DNA of 54,494 nucleotides from Planctomycetota bacterium (GTDB taxonomy: Bacteria; Planctomycetota; PUPC01; JACPCR01): contig JASLXP010000785.1 in the NCBI GenBank assembly GCA_030740295.1, positions 1 through 54,494 on the forward strand, read 5' to 3'. The notes below the pieces were generated by a model. The model was not told the DNA's origin and made no database searches. It was given only the letters and a program-made list of their open reading frames with translations. Below, one piece after another: positions 25,464 to 34,134 of this stretch. Numbering within the stretch: position 1 is the stretch's first letter; each line of letters starts with the position of its first letter. The translations under genes were made by a program, and so were the position numbers.

Positions 25464-27331
25464 TATTTGGCTTCCTCTTCAGTGCCTTTCCGGGCGAGTT
25501 TGGCGAACAAGCGGCGCGCTTCGACGGTCTTGGGGGCGAGGTCGATACCGATGCTGAATTGAAGCGCATCCCCGGCTTCTTCCCTGGCTGGGGATGCGTT
25601 GGCCGAGCGCACGTATGCCCGGTAAATCACATCCTTTTTCTGCATCAGGTTATCGTTCAATTTTTCAATGATCCGCAACCCTTCGGCGTAGTTTTCCATT
25701 GGTGGATCGGGCCGCTGCCTTTTCTCGATCTGTTCCTGGGTCACGGGGGGAGGTATCACGGTTCTGACCAGCCCGCTGACCATCACCAGCCTTTCGGAGG
25801 GCAGCTCAATAGGTTCTTTACTCTGGGCCTTTTTCTGTTGGACATGGATGGGATCCAGATCGCCAAACGCGATCTCAGTAATGTTTATCTGTTTGGGCAC
25901 AATTGCCGGATCGGACAGAAGTGTGAGGAGGCTGAACGTTTCTGATGAGCTGTTCGCCCTCAGGTGCATGGCGTCCACTTTGTCCATACGCTTGGTCAGT
26001 TCATCCAGCTTTGTTTCGGTGGTTTTGGCCTTTTCCTTTGCTCCCTCCAGCGCGGTATGGAGCTGCTTTTCTTTGTTGCCCAGGTCATTCCCCATCTTGA
26101 GCGAAGCATACATGGAGAGGCCAAGCGCAGCGGCTACACAGGCGGCCCCGTAATAGAGGTATTTGTCGGTGAGATGGAAATTTCGGCGATTCTTTTCTTT
26201 CTCCGGCAACAGGCTGATGGTGATATCCTCATGGCGCCTCAGGCCTGTGAGCGCAAGGCCGATAGCCGTGGCGAACCGTCCGGCCCCTTCGGCCATCGCC
26301 TTTTCCTGGATGCCATACAGTTTGTGCGTCTGCATGGAGCCGTGGAGATCGAAGTATTCGACGTCATAGCGCAACCGCGCACCGAGGTATTCATCGAGGC
26401 CATCGACCATGGAACCGCCGCCGCAGAGGATGATTTTGTCCACCTTGAGGGCTGGCAGCTTCAGTTGGGTTCGGCAGAACATCAGCGATGCCTGAACCGC
26501 ATTGGCCAGGTCATCGGCTACGTGGGAAAGTGCATCGGATATGCGCACGTTATAATCGCGTGCGGCGCCCTCCTCCTCTTCGTCATCATCGTCCATATCG
26601 AATGGCAGGATCTTGCCGCGTTCGATCTTGAGGCTCTCTGCCTCGCGGAAGGGCAGCTCGAACTCCTGCTGCAGCGCATCGGTGAAGGCGTTTCCTGCGT
26701 TGCTCAGCGTTCGAGTGAAGAAGAAACGGCCGAAGCTCTGGATGATCATGTCAATACTGTCGGCGCCGATATCGAGGATGACGGAAGTTTCCTCCACTTC
26801 GCCTTCAGCAGTATTGCGCCAGGCATTGAACAGGGAGGTCGCTCCGGGAAAGATATCCTGAACGCGGACGCTGGCCTCGCTCATCGCATCGATCACATGG
26901 TCCGTCACCTCGCCCTTTGCCATGGCGACCATAACCGTGAATTCCGCTGCCTTGGTGGGCAGATCCAGCAGCCTGTAATCGTAGGAGACATCCCCGGAGG
27001 AGGTATCATCACTCTCTTCTTCGATCTCGTATTGCATGAGAGCCTTGAGCTTCCACGCAGGGACGGGCGGCACATGGACGTAACGATAGAAGAGTCTTTT
27101 TCCCGGCACGGACGTCACGGCAAATTTGCTGCGGACGCCGGATTCATTCATGAGGTCACGCAACAGAAGCCCGATCTTTGCATCTTTGCGTTTGCCATCG
27201 GGGGCATTCGAGAGGTCTTCCAGGGGAACGCTGCCGACGCCGGTAAGCATGATGCCTTTACCGGTCTGCCGGATCTGGGCGACCTTTATGGAATGAGTGC
27301 CGATGTCGATTCCAGTTACGACTTGAGACAT
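25463..27331 (-). CDS. pilM: PilM-PilN fusion protein (pilus / type II secretion platform)
   Basis: The 622-residue protein has residues ~1-365 as an actin-like PilM ATPase: TGIDIGTHSIKVAQI (phosphate-1), ILDIGADSIDMII (phosphate-2) and ILCGGGSMVDGL (adenosine). Residues ~366-622 are PilN-like. The hallmark ISLLPEKEKNRR is followed by a membrane segment (~393-412), a coiled coil and a periplasmic domain. PilM and PilN are separate, interacting proteins in model type IV pili (PilM binds the PilN N-terminus), so the fusion makes that contact permanent. AAAGGTC precedes the ATG. A 34-base gap follows the secretin gene. Confidence 0.9.
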   Translation of the reverse strand: MSQVVTGIDIGTHSIKVAQIRQTGKGIMLTGVGSVPLEDLSNAPDGKRKDAKIGLLLRDLMNESGVRSKFAVTSVPGKRLFYRYVHVPPVPAWKLKALMQYEIEEESDDTSSGDVSYDYRLLDLPTKAAEFTVMVAMAKGEVTDHVIDAMSEASVRVQDIFPGATSLFNAWRNTAEGEVEETSVILDIGADSIDMIIQSFGRFFFTRTLSNAGNAFTDALQQEFELPFREAESLKIERGKILPFDMDDDDEEEEGAARDYNVRISDALSHVADDLANAVQASLMFCRTQLKLPALKVDKIILCGGGSMVDGLDEYLGARLRYDVEYFDLHGSMQTHKLYGIQEKAMAEGAGRFATAIGLALTGLRRHEDITISLLPEKEKNRRNFHLTDKYLYYGAACVAAALGLSMYASLKMGNDLGNKEKQLHTALEGAKEKAKTTETKLDELTKRMDKVDAMHLRANSSSETFSLLTLLSDPAIVPKQINITEIAFGDLDPIHVQQKKAQSKEPIELPSERLVMVSGLVRTVIPPPVTQEQIEKRQRPDPPMENYAEGLRIIEKLNDNLMQKKDVIYRAYVRSANASPAREEAGDALQFSIGIDLAPKTVEARRLFAKLARKGTEEEAK

Positions 27332-27365
27332 GGAAGACCTTTAAGTGAGGTGATTCTGAGGACCG

Positions 27366-30308
27366 TTATCTGGTCTTGCTGTTAAGTATCCGGATTGGCG
27401 GAGTCGAACCAAGCGTTTCGGGCTGGTTTTTTTTGAGCAGGGACGACTGCTCGAACGGGTTCACTTCATCTTCACCCAGCTCGTCCGAGTAATTGCGGCC
27501 GTAGCCATCGACAAGGGTGGCTTTCACGAAGATGAGCAGGTTCTTTCTCGTTTCGCCGACGCTCTCCGATCGGAACAGCCCGCCGAAGAATGGCAGGTCG
27601 CCTAGAATGGGGATCTTGCTGAACCGTTTCTGGAGCTTGGAGCTCATCAGCCCTGCGAGCACCAGGATGGAGCCGTCTTCAATCGTGGCCTTGGTGGTCA
27701 TGCGGCGGGTACTGATGATGGGGCGTTCGATGGGCGCGTCGCCCTCGAAACCGGGAATGACGAGGTTGAAGGTCAGAACGTCTACCTGCTCTGTGACTTC
27801 AGGCTCGAGGACGAGAGTAATGTTGCGGTGATCTTCGCCCACACTCGGCGTCACCCGAAGCGTGAAGCCAATTTCATCACCATCTGCGAACTGCGGGATG
27901 ATGATGGGCTCACTGGTGAGACCAGTGGTGGTCCCAACAACATTCGGGTCGACGGCACCGACTGTGGAGCCAGAGATGTCCGCCCGGTCCACTTCATAGT
28001 TTTCGATGTACATGAGGTCCTGGAGGACTTCGATCTCCGCGGTGTAGTTGTTCATGGCGAGCACCCTCGGCGCAGAGAGCGTTTTGGCCTTATTCGTTTC
28101 CTGCAGCGCGGTCATTACCAACTGGAATTGCGGGTCGGTCAGGATACCGGAAAGGGTAAGCGAGACGCCGTCCTGTAGGCGACCATCGGGGCGGGTGAGC
28201 CCGGTGAACTGGGTGCCCGTGCCCGCATCTACCTGCACCTTATTCGCTCCGTTCTTAGCGAGGACGCCGAAATCGGAGGTCAGATTCCAATCGACGTCGA
28301 TGTCTCTGAAATCGTCGCTGGAGAGCTCGATGAAATAAGCTTCAATCAGCACCTGGAGCGGCGGCTTGTCCAGTTCATCAATCAGTAGGTTTGCCTTCTC
28401 GAGCGCTTCCGGCGTGCTGCGCAAAAAGAGGATGTTTTTCTTGCGGTCGAGATAAAAGGTGCTGCCGTCCGGCCATTCAATGAGCTCGGGCAATCTCTCG
28501 AGCAGTTTTTCGACATCGGAGGTGGAGCTTTCTGTCTGCTCGATGACATCCGTCAGACCTGCGCCGAGATGCCGGATCTGTGTTTCCAGGAAAGGCTGGT
28601 CGGGTGTGGTGACCCATACGGCCGAATCGGACGCGCTGAAGAGAATGCCGTAGGTGCGGCTGATAAAGCTCAAAAGCTCCCTGAGCGGCATCTGCTCTAC
28701 GTGTATCGTGATCTGCTGATCCGCGAGCGTCTCCGGGTTGGCGACAATGTTGACGCCTGTCGCACGGAACAGAAGGTCGAGCACGTAGCTGAGGTCTGCT
28801 TCGACCAGGTTGACGGAGACCTTTTGCTGCAGCTTCTCCTTGATGGTGTCCAGATCGAATTTTGTTTTGTGGACGATGAGCTCCGGTCGCGCCACGGGAG
28901 ATGGCTTTTCGGGTGGAATGCCTGCCTCATCGACTTCGCGCAGGGCCCGGTGATCTGAGAGCTTACTTTGTAGCTCTAAGCGACGTTCTTTGTCTCTCTC
29001 AACCATGTGAAGTGCCATGGCCTGGATGGTCTCGACCTCCGGCCAATGCGGGCGAACTTTAAGGAGCTCCTCGGTCTTGCGGGCGATCTGGTCATACTCC
29101 TGCAGGGACGCCAGTTTGCGCAGCTCTGACAACTGGCGGGATTCCTCGGTGGAACGGGCCAGGTCGGCCATCTGCCGTTCGCGTTTTCTCTCTATGGATT
29201 TTTCCTTGGCCTGCGACAGGTCAATTCTCTGGAGCAGCTTTCTTGCTTCCTGATCATCGGGGTTTTCGAGAATGAGATGCACGAGAAGATCGCGGGCATA
29301 GCCGTATTCCTCTTTTCTGATGGCTGCGCTTGCGCGGGTCAGAAGGGCCTTACGGCTGGAGTCCTCAGTCTTTTCTTCTGTTTTGCCGCTCATGGACCGG
29401 CTGATGACGTTAACCATCGCTGAAGCAAGCCGGTTGGCTGGATCGCGGGAAAGCACCTCCAGGTAAACGGTTTTCGCCTCGGCGAGTTTGCCTTCGCGAT
29501 AGAGGCCGTCTGCCTCTCTTTCCAGCATGGATGTGGATACCTTTGCGGTCGCGTTTGTACCCGGGATTCGGCCCCGTGCGGCGTCCTTATCCTGGAGCTC
29601 AGCCAGACGGCGTTTGGCTTCGCGATTGGTTGGATCGAGCTCCAAGGCCTGCTTCACGAGGGGGATGGCTTCCGCTATCTTGTCCGCGCTGTCGAGTGCA
29701 TAGGCCGCATCGAGTAACCGGCCGACCTGTTCTTTGGTGCTGGAGGCAACTGCCGTCTTGACTTTGGGGGGCCCTTCCTTCGGCTCCACCTTCACTACGA
29801 CCACTGGTTTGCTTTTGCCGGCCTCTACACCTTCATTCGACTCATCAAAATACTTTTCGGCATCGGAATAGCCCGGGTCGAGCTCCATGATGGCGAGGAA
29901 GCGCTCACGGGACTCTGCGAAATGTTCCTTCTTAAAGAGCTGTACGCCCTCCCGGTACCAGCCCCTGAGCTTCGAGCTGTTGTTAATTGTCTTGCCGCTC
30001 TTCCTGGTCTCGATTTCTCGTTCAATCGCGGTGAGGTAGTAGGCGATGTTCTTGTAACCAGGCTTCACATCCTTAATGGACTGAAACAGGGAGCGTGCCC
30101 CGTAGAACTTGTTCTGTGAATAAAACTCGCGGGCCGTGTCGTAAAGGATCTGCAGTTCCTTGTCTTTGGCGGGGTTGGCTTCGGCCTCTAATTTGGCCGG
30201 CAGCAACAGCACGCAAACAGATGTCAGGGTCAGTAGCAGGAATTTCAAAATCAGACTCCGCTGTGTTGTTTGGATCAAATAGCTGGTGTTCTCAACTTTA
30301 CTCGGCAT
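27366..30308 (-). CDS. TPR-containing secretin (PilQ/GspD-like outer-membrane pore)
   Basis: The ~980-residue protein starts at ATG 30308, overlapping the pseudopilin stop; the longer frame upstream lies inside the pseudopilin gene and was rejected. A signal peptide (~15-38, ILKFLLLTLTSVCVLLLPAKLEA) is followed by ~440 residues of TPR-like helices (LYDTAREFYSQNKFYGARSLFQ, YREGKLAEAKTVYLEVL). An STN/N0 domain (~500) and N1-like segments come next. The secretin core (~660-950) shows TLSAPRVLAMNN, VLAGLM, KIPILGDLPFFGGLFRS and NLLIFVKATLVD. It forms the outer-membrane gate of a type IV pilus or type II secretion-like machine. The TPR half may replace a separate pilotin or assembly protein. Confidence 0.92.
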   Translation of the reverse strand: MPSKVENTSYLIQTTQRSLILKFLLLTLTSVCVLLLPAKLEAEANPAKDKELQILYDTAREFYSQNKFYGARSLFQSIKDVKPGYKNIAYYLTAIEREIETRKSGKTINNSSKLRGWYREGVQLFKKEHFAESRERFLAIMELDPGYSDAEKYFDESNEGVEAGKSKPVVVVKVEPKEGPPKVKTAVASSTKEQVGRLLDAAYALDSADKIAEAIPLVKQALELDPTNREAKRRLAELQDKDAARGRIPGTNATAKVSTSMLEREADGLYREGKLAEAKTVYLEVLSRDPANRLASAMVNVISRSMSGKTEEKTEDSSRKALLTRASAAIRKEEYGYARDLLVHLILENPDDQEARKLLQRIDLSQAKEKSIERKRERQMADLARSTEESRQLSELRKLASLQEYDQIARKTEELLKVRPHWPEVETIQAMALHMVERDKERRLELQSKLSDHRALREVDEAGIPPEKPSPVARPELIVHKTKFDLDTIKEKLQQKVSVNLVEADLSYVLDLLFRATGVNIVANPETLADQQITIHVEQMPLRELLSFISRTYGILFSASDSAVWVTTPDQPFLETQIRHLGAGLTDVIEQTESSTSDVEKLLERLPELIEWPDGSTFYLDRKKNILFLRSTPEALEKANLLIDELDKPPLQVLIEAYFIELSSDDFRDIDVDWNLTSDFGVLAKNGANKVQVDAGTGTQFTGLTRPDGRLQDGVSLTLSGILTDPQFQLVMTALQETNKAKTLSAPRVLAMNNYTAEIEVLQDLMYIENYEVDRADISGSTVGAVDPNVVGTTTGLTSEPIIIPQFADGDEIGFTLRVTPSVGEDHRNITLVLEPEVTEQVDVLTFNLVIPGFEGDAPIERPIISTRRMTTKATIEDGSILVLAGLMSSKLQKRFSKIPILGDLPFFGGLFRSESVGETRKNLLIFVKATLVDGYGRNYSDELGEDEVNPFEQSSLLKKNQPETLGSTPPIRILNSKTR

Positions 30309-31086
30309 CACCATATTCCCGTTCCCATCGCGGTTGAAGGCGCAGAACGGCCCAACTGTAATTGAGATTAAGGGTGACGTCTTTGTCATCGATGGTCGAC
30401 CATTCGCAGTGCCAGAAGCAGCGCACGATGGGCACGAAACCGTGGTATGAAGGGACATCATAGTCCTTATATCCGCGCACTTGGACCATCTTGGCTTCGT
30501 ACCACGAGACCTCTTCAGGGTCGGAGCGAAGCCGGTTATAGGAAGGATCTTCTATATAGCCAGTGTCTCCATTCAACCACTCACATTCTTCGCCGTTCAT
30601 CTCGAACAGATAACTGCAATCGACCCCGCCGTTTGTGGAATTTGTTTCTGCGCCGGTGACGTCGATGCCGGTGCGGTCCCCTACTCCGGTGTCGACGTCG
30701 GCATTTTCGAATTGTTGAATCACCGCATAGGAATCCGGATCCAGCAAGTCATCAGGCCGCCCGCCTTGAATACCCATGCTGTGATCGTTGGGGCATATAT
30801 AAATATCGGTGTCAGGCAAGTATGGATTTGCTGGCGTAGGGGTCGTGGAAAGAAGGGTCAGCCAGGGCGGAAAAAGGTCTTTACGATCGTTGTTTACATA
30901 TTGGGTCAGCGCGAGCCCCATCTGGCGAAGATTGCTCATGCAGTTCGCTATCTTGGCACGCTGCCGTACGTTGCTCAGTGTTGGGAGAAGGATAGCGGCG
31001 AGTACGGAAATGATCGCGATGACCACGAGCATCTCAACAAGCGTAAACCCGCGCGGTTGCTTCAGAGGAGCGGCATGCTTTTTCAT
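30298..31086 (-). CDS. Type II secretion / type IV pilin-like prepilin
   Basis: The 262-residue protein has the class III prepilin leader RGFTLVEML (cleavage after Gly13, Glu +5) and a hydrophobic helix (LVVIAIISVLAAILLPTLSNVRQRAK). The C-terminal head is large (ICPNDHSMG, CSYLFEMNG), the form common in planctomycete and Lentisphaera-type bacteria. AAGGAC precedes the ATG. It is the first gene of the secretin operon and likely forms or primes the pseudopilus. No prepilin peptidase or GspE/GspF genes are in the window. Confidence 0.9.
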   Translation of the reverse strand: MKKHAAPLKQPRGFTLVEMLVVIAIISVLAAILLPTLSNVRQRAKIANCMSNLRQMGLALTQYVNNDRKDLFPPWLTLLSTTPTPANPYLPDTDIYICPNDHSMGIQGGRPDDLLDPDSYAVIQQFENADVDTGVGDRTGIDVTGAETNSTNGGVDCSYLFEMNGEECEWLNGDTGYIEDPSYNRLRSDPEEVSWYEAKMVQVRGYKDYDVPSYHGFVPIVRCFWHCEWSTIDDKDVTLNLNYSWAVLRLQPRWEREYGDAE

Positions 31087-31229
31087 TACGTTCGTCCTTG
31101 AATGTCAGCGATATGCAGGAACCCCCGTCTATCTGCCCTGATTCGGATAAATCATGAACTTTCCGACGGGTTTTCGCATCTGCTGCACAAGTTTTTGAGA
31201 TTAGAGAAATTCGATAGTTACGTCAAGGG

Positions 31230-31345
31230 GAAGGCTATGAATGATGGGGAATGAAATGATGGAGTGTTGGTGAATGATGGAATGATGGTGAATCCTGAAT
31301 CTAGAATCCAGCTTCCAGATTCTGATCCCAGATTCCCGATGAATC
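31230..31345. repeat. Intergenic microrepeat tract (GAATGATGG and GAATCTGG units)
   Basis: Irregular repeats of GAATGATGG and, on the minus strand, of GAATCTGG-like units fill the gap between the TPR gene and the pseudopilin gene. A similar GGAATGATGG run begins at 43319. There is no coding potential. This may be expanded slipped-strand sequence. Confidence 0.55.
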
Positions 31346-32393
31346 ATTTCTTCAGTTCCTGTTCGGCCAGTTGTCGGGGCCAGTCGAAGCCCTGCGAAAG
31401 CTCGATACATTGTTTGTGGGCCTCTGCTGCGACATCGCCATTTCCTGCCATCGATTCTCTGACGGCAATAAAGTAGGCAACGTCATTGGCAAAAGGATCC
31501 TCCGGCTCTTGTGAAAATATGGCGGGTTCGCCTGTCGCCAGCATTTTTGCGATCCGCTCCGGCAGTGTTTCTTCCTCTATCATTTCCGACCAGGTCTTTT
31601 TTGCGTTTTCCAGATCCTTCATGACCCGGTAGGTATCCCCGAGCCAGAGCTGTGACCAGAGCCTGGGCTGTACCTGCCTGGCAAAACGCTCGTCCTGAAG
31701 CGCTGCGTAGGCTTTGCGGGCATCTTCGGGCTGGTTGAGGAGGCGGAAGGTCTCCGCAATGCGGATGTAATTCCAGGCGAGGACCGCGGTCTCCTTATCG
31801 AATTGCGTCTCCACCTCTTTATAAGTTTTCAAGGCGTCGCGGAACCTGCCCTGCCGGCGAAACAGGTCTCCGATGAAGGAAAGCGCGAATCCTGCGCGTT
31901 CGTGCTGCTTGAGAAATTTACTCACCTGCACCGCTCGACGGTAAATCTGGATTGCCTGTTCCGGCGCGTCGTTCTGAATGGTTTCCGCGCGAGTGTAGAA
32001 ATGATCGCAGATGTTTTTCTGAATCTCTTCGGGCAGTTGCGAAAGGAATTCATCCAGGTTGATCAGTTGCCCTGCCGGGCTGCCCAGTTTAGCGAGGGCC
32101 GCATCAAAGCTTTTCAGATCTTCCTTCTTGAGTCGCAGCGCTTTCTGGTAAGCGCGCAGGGCATCGTCTTTTTTCTGCAATCGCTCGTAGCAGAGACCGA
32201 TGCGCAGGAAAGCTCGGGATTCCAGTTCCTCATCACCGGCCTGCCCCGCGGATTCAGCCACCTGGTTGTAGAGTTTGATGGCGGAATTCAGATTCCTCTG
32301 CGCATTCTCCGCATACCATGCCTGGTTGAATGTCTTCAGGTATGCGGTTTCACCAAAGCAGGAGACAGCCAATATGGAGGTTAGAAAAAGCAT
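31344..32393 (-). CDS. Secreted TPR-repeat protein
   Basis: The 349-residue protein has a signal-like N-terminus (MLFLTSILAVSCFGETA). At least five tetratricopeptide-like helical pairs follow, for example AFLRIGLCYERLQKKDDALRAYQKAL, AGFALSFIGDLFRRQGRFRDAL and YIRIAETFRLLNQPEDARKAY. Likely a periplasmic or outer-membrane scaffold; its partner is not shown by the sequence. It lies between the pilus operon and the ribosomal operon, with no clear ribosome-binding site upstream. Confidence 0.82.
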   Translation of the reverse strand: MLFLTSILAVSCFGETAYLKTFNQAWYAENAQRNLNSAIKLYNQVAESAGQAGDEELESRAFLRIGLCYERLQKKDDALRAYQKALRLKKEDLKSFDAALAKLGSPAGQLINLDEFLSQLPEEIQKNICDHFYTRAETIQNDAPEQAIQIYRRAVQVSKFLKQHERAGFALSFIGDLFRRQGRFRDALKTYKEVETQFDKETAVLAWNYIRIAETFRLLNQPEDARKAYAALQDERFARQVQPRLWSQLWLGDTYRVMKDLENAKKTWSEMIEEETLPERIAKMLATGEPAIFSQEPEDPFANDVAYFIAVRESMAGNGDVAAEAHKQCIELSQGFDWPRQLAEQELKK

Positions 32394-32504
32394 TCGAATG
32401 TCTGTAATCCGAAGAGATCAGGGGCTGTGCAGACCATACGAATTCCGCTCTGATGCTTGTCAATGCCCAGTAACAGGTGGGTAATTTCTTGTAAGTCAAA
32501 ATCC

Positions 32505-32536
32505 AATAAAAAAGGGCAGACCCGAGGGCTGCCCTT
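32505..32536 (-). terminator. Rho-independent terminator of the rpsP-trmD-rplS operon
   Basis: Stem AAGGGCAG (32512-32519) pairs with CTGCCCTT (32529-32536). On the minus strand it is followed by a T-rich run (TTTTTTATT). It starts about 20 bases past the rplS stop. Confidence 0.9.
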
Positions 32537-32555
32537 CTTCGAAAATGACTCTCCG

Positions 32556-32918
32556 TCAGTCGCTCTTTTTCCGGGTCTGTTTCTCGCGCAGACGGACGGC
32601 TTTTCCTACTCTGTCACGCAGGAAATAGAGCTTGGCGCGACGCACAGAGCCGTGGCGAATCACTGTAATAGTGTCGACTCTTGGCGAATGGAGCGGAAAG
32701 ACGCATTCCACGCCTTCGCCCGCGACAATGCGGCGAACGGTGATGCTGCGGGTGATGCCCGATCCGTTCATGGCGATCAGAGTGCCGGCGAATTTCTGCA
32801 CACGTTCGCGTTCGCCCTCGACGATCTTGATGCCTACCTCGATGGTATCGCCGACAGCCAAGTCGGGGAGATCTGTCTTCTGCTGGGCTTTTGTGAATTC
32901 CTGGACTACGCGGTTCAT
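32556..32918 (-). CDS. rplS: 50S ribosomal protein L19
   Basis: The 120-residue protein has family motifs LAVGDTIEVGIKIVEGERERVQKFAGTLI, ITVRRIVAGEGVECVFPLHSP and RRAKLYFLRDRVGKAVRLREK. L19 sits at the 30S-50S interface. The start at 32918 is fixed by AAGGAG seven bases upstream; the ATG overlaps the trmD stop (ATGA). Last gene of the operon, followed by a strong terminator. Confidence 0.98.
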   Translation of the reverse strand: MNRVVQEFTKAQQKTDLPDLAVGDTIEVGIKIVEGERERVQKFAGTLIAMNGSGITRSITVRRIVAGEGVECVFPLHSPRVDTITVIRHGSVRRAKLYFLRDRVGKAVRLREKQTRKKSD

Positions 32919-33607
32919 GTTGGCTCTCCTTCGTTGTTCAGCAGGTCTGCTCGTTTCTGCCTGGTTCTCTTGATGGCCTGTTCGCTGCGCCACCGGGAAA
33001 TCTCCTGGTGGTTGCCGGAAAGCAGGACGTCCGGCACTTTTAGCCCCCGGTATTCCGGCGGGCGGGTGTATTGAGGAAAATCCAAAAGATCATCTTGAAA
33101 AGAATCGTTCGATACTGAATCAGGATCGCCCAGCACGCCGGGCAACAATCGGGCAACTGCATCGATAACGGCCATGGCCGGAATCTCTCCACCGGTCAGC
33201 ACATAGTCACCGACGGAAATCTCTCTGGGCTTCAGTGCCAGCAGGATTCTTTCGTCAAAACCTTCATAGCGACCGCACACTAAAATCAGTCGCTTCATGC
33301 CGGCCAATTCGCCGGCAACTTTCTGATTGAATCTAACTCCTTGAGGTGACAGGAAGATTAATTCCGCTTCTTCATCATCACCTCGGACAGCTTCGACTGT
33401 GTCGACCACGGGCTGCGGTGTCATCAGCATCCCGGGGCCACCGCCGTAAGGTTTATCATCGACCTTGCGGTGTTTGTTTTCGGTATAGTCGCGAATGTTA
33501 TGCAGCCTGACCTCGATAGCGCCCTTTTCACGGGCGATCTTCAGGATGCTCTCCGACAGCACTCCCTCGAACATTCCCGGGAAGAGCGTCAGAACATCAA
33601 CAATCAT
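32915..33607 (-). CDS. trmD: tRNA (guanine37-N1)-methyltransferase
   Basis: The 230-residue SPOUT-class methyltransferase makes m1G37 in tRNAs reading CNN and GGG-type codons. Motifs are MIVDVLTLFPGMFEG, DDKPYGGGPGMLM, LVCGRYEGFDERI, SVGDYVLTGGEIPAM and RLLPGVLG. ATG 33607 fits the universal TrmD N-terminus. It begins seven bases after rpsP, with no rimM between them. Confidence 0.98.
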   Translation of the reverse strand: MIVDVLTLFPGMFEGVLSESILKIAREKGAIEVRLHNIRDYTENKHRKVDDKPYGGGPGMLMTPQPVVDTVEAVRGDDEEAELIFLSPQGVRFNQKVAGELAGMKRLILVCGRYEGFDERILLALKPREISVGDYVLTGGEIPAMAVIDAVARLLPGVLGDPDSVSNDSFQDDLLDFPQYTRPPEYRGLKVPDVLLSGNHQEISRWRSEQAIKRTRQKRADLLNNEGEPT

Positions 33608-33614
33608 TTTTGGC

Positions 33615-33887
33615 TCAGCTCTTCCCTCTGCGGCCGGGCGTGGGGTCGATGCCGTGTTTTCTGAGGATGCTGCCCACGGTGTCAGTGGGCTGAGCGCCGA
33701 CATCCAGCCAGTGGATGATACGTTCTCTGTTCAGAGAAATCTGGCGCGATTCATCGGGCATAAGCGGGTCATAGCGACCGAGCTCTTCGATGGGTTTACC
33801 ATCACGCCGTGTACGTTGATCGAATGCGCAGATGCGATAACAGGCTCGATTCTTCCGCCCAACTCTCTTCAGACGAAGGCGTACCAT
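33615..33887 (-). CDS. rpsP: 30S ribosomal protein S16
   Basis: The 90-residue protein starts MVRLRLKRVGRKN, with motifs YRICAFDQRTRRDGKPIEELGRYDPL and RIIHWLDVGAQPTDTV. GAGAGG lies six bases before ATG 33887. First gene of the S16-TrmD-L19 operon; upstream ffh is not present. Confidence 0.98.
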   Translation of the reverse strand: MVRLRLKRVGRKNRACYRICAFDQRTRRDGKPIEELGRYDPLMPDESRQISLNRERIIHWLDVGAQPTDTVGSILRKHGIDPTPGRRGKS

Positions 33888-34134
33888 TAATAACCTCTCA
33901 ATATAAGTGGAAATTCCGTGTCGCGGGTGAGGCCCGGTTATGGCAAAGCTTTTGACTGAAAAGCGTTGCAACAACAGGGCTTGCGTTCCCGATTAAAGGC
34001 CGGGCATTTAAGCAGAATTCCAGGACCAGGCAACCGGATGGCAATGACGAATGAAGAACTACCCGTGGGGGAATAGAGAATGACGAAGCGCGAAAGACGA
34101 GCGCGCGTCGTGGCTCTGATTCGGTCTCAAAGCT

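Noticed and set aside
25964..27385. A 473-codon open frame on the plus strand
   Set aside because: It lies antisense to the PilM-PilN fusion, whose actin-like and PilN motifs are clear. The translation has no recognisable domain and reflects codon bias of the true gene.
31230..31345. Possible tandem-repeat array or small RNA gene
   Set aside because: Units are irregular in sequence and spacing and no promoter or terminator bounds them; recorded only as a microrepeat tract.
33888..34134. Promoter for rpsP (TATATT near 33900)
   Set aside because: A TATATT hexamer is present about 15 bases before the ATG, but no acceptable -35 element lies at the right spacing.
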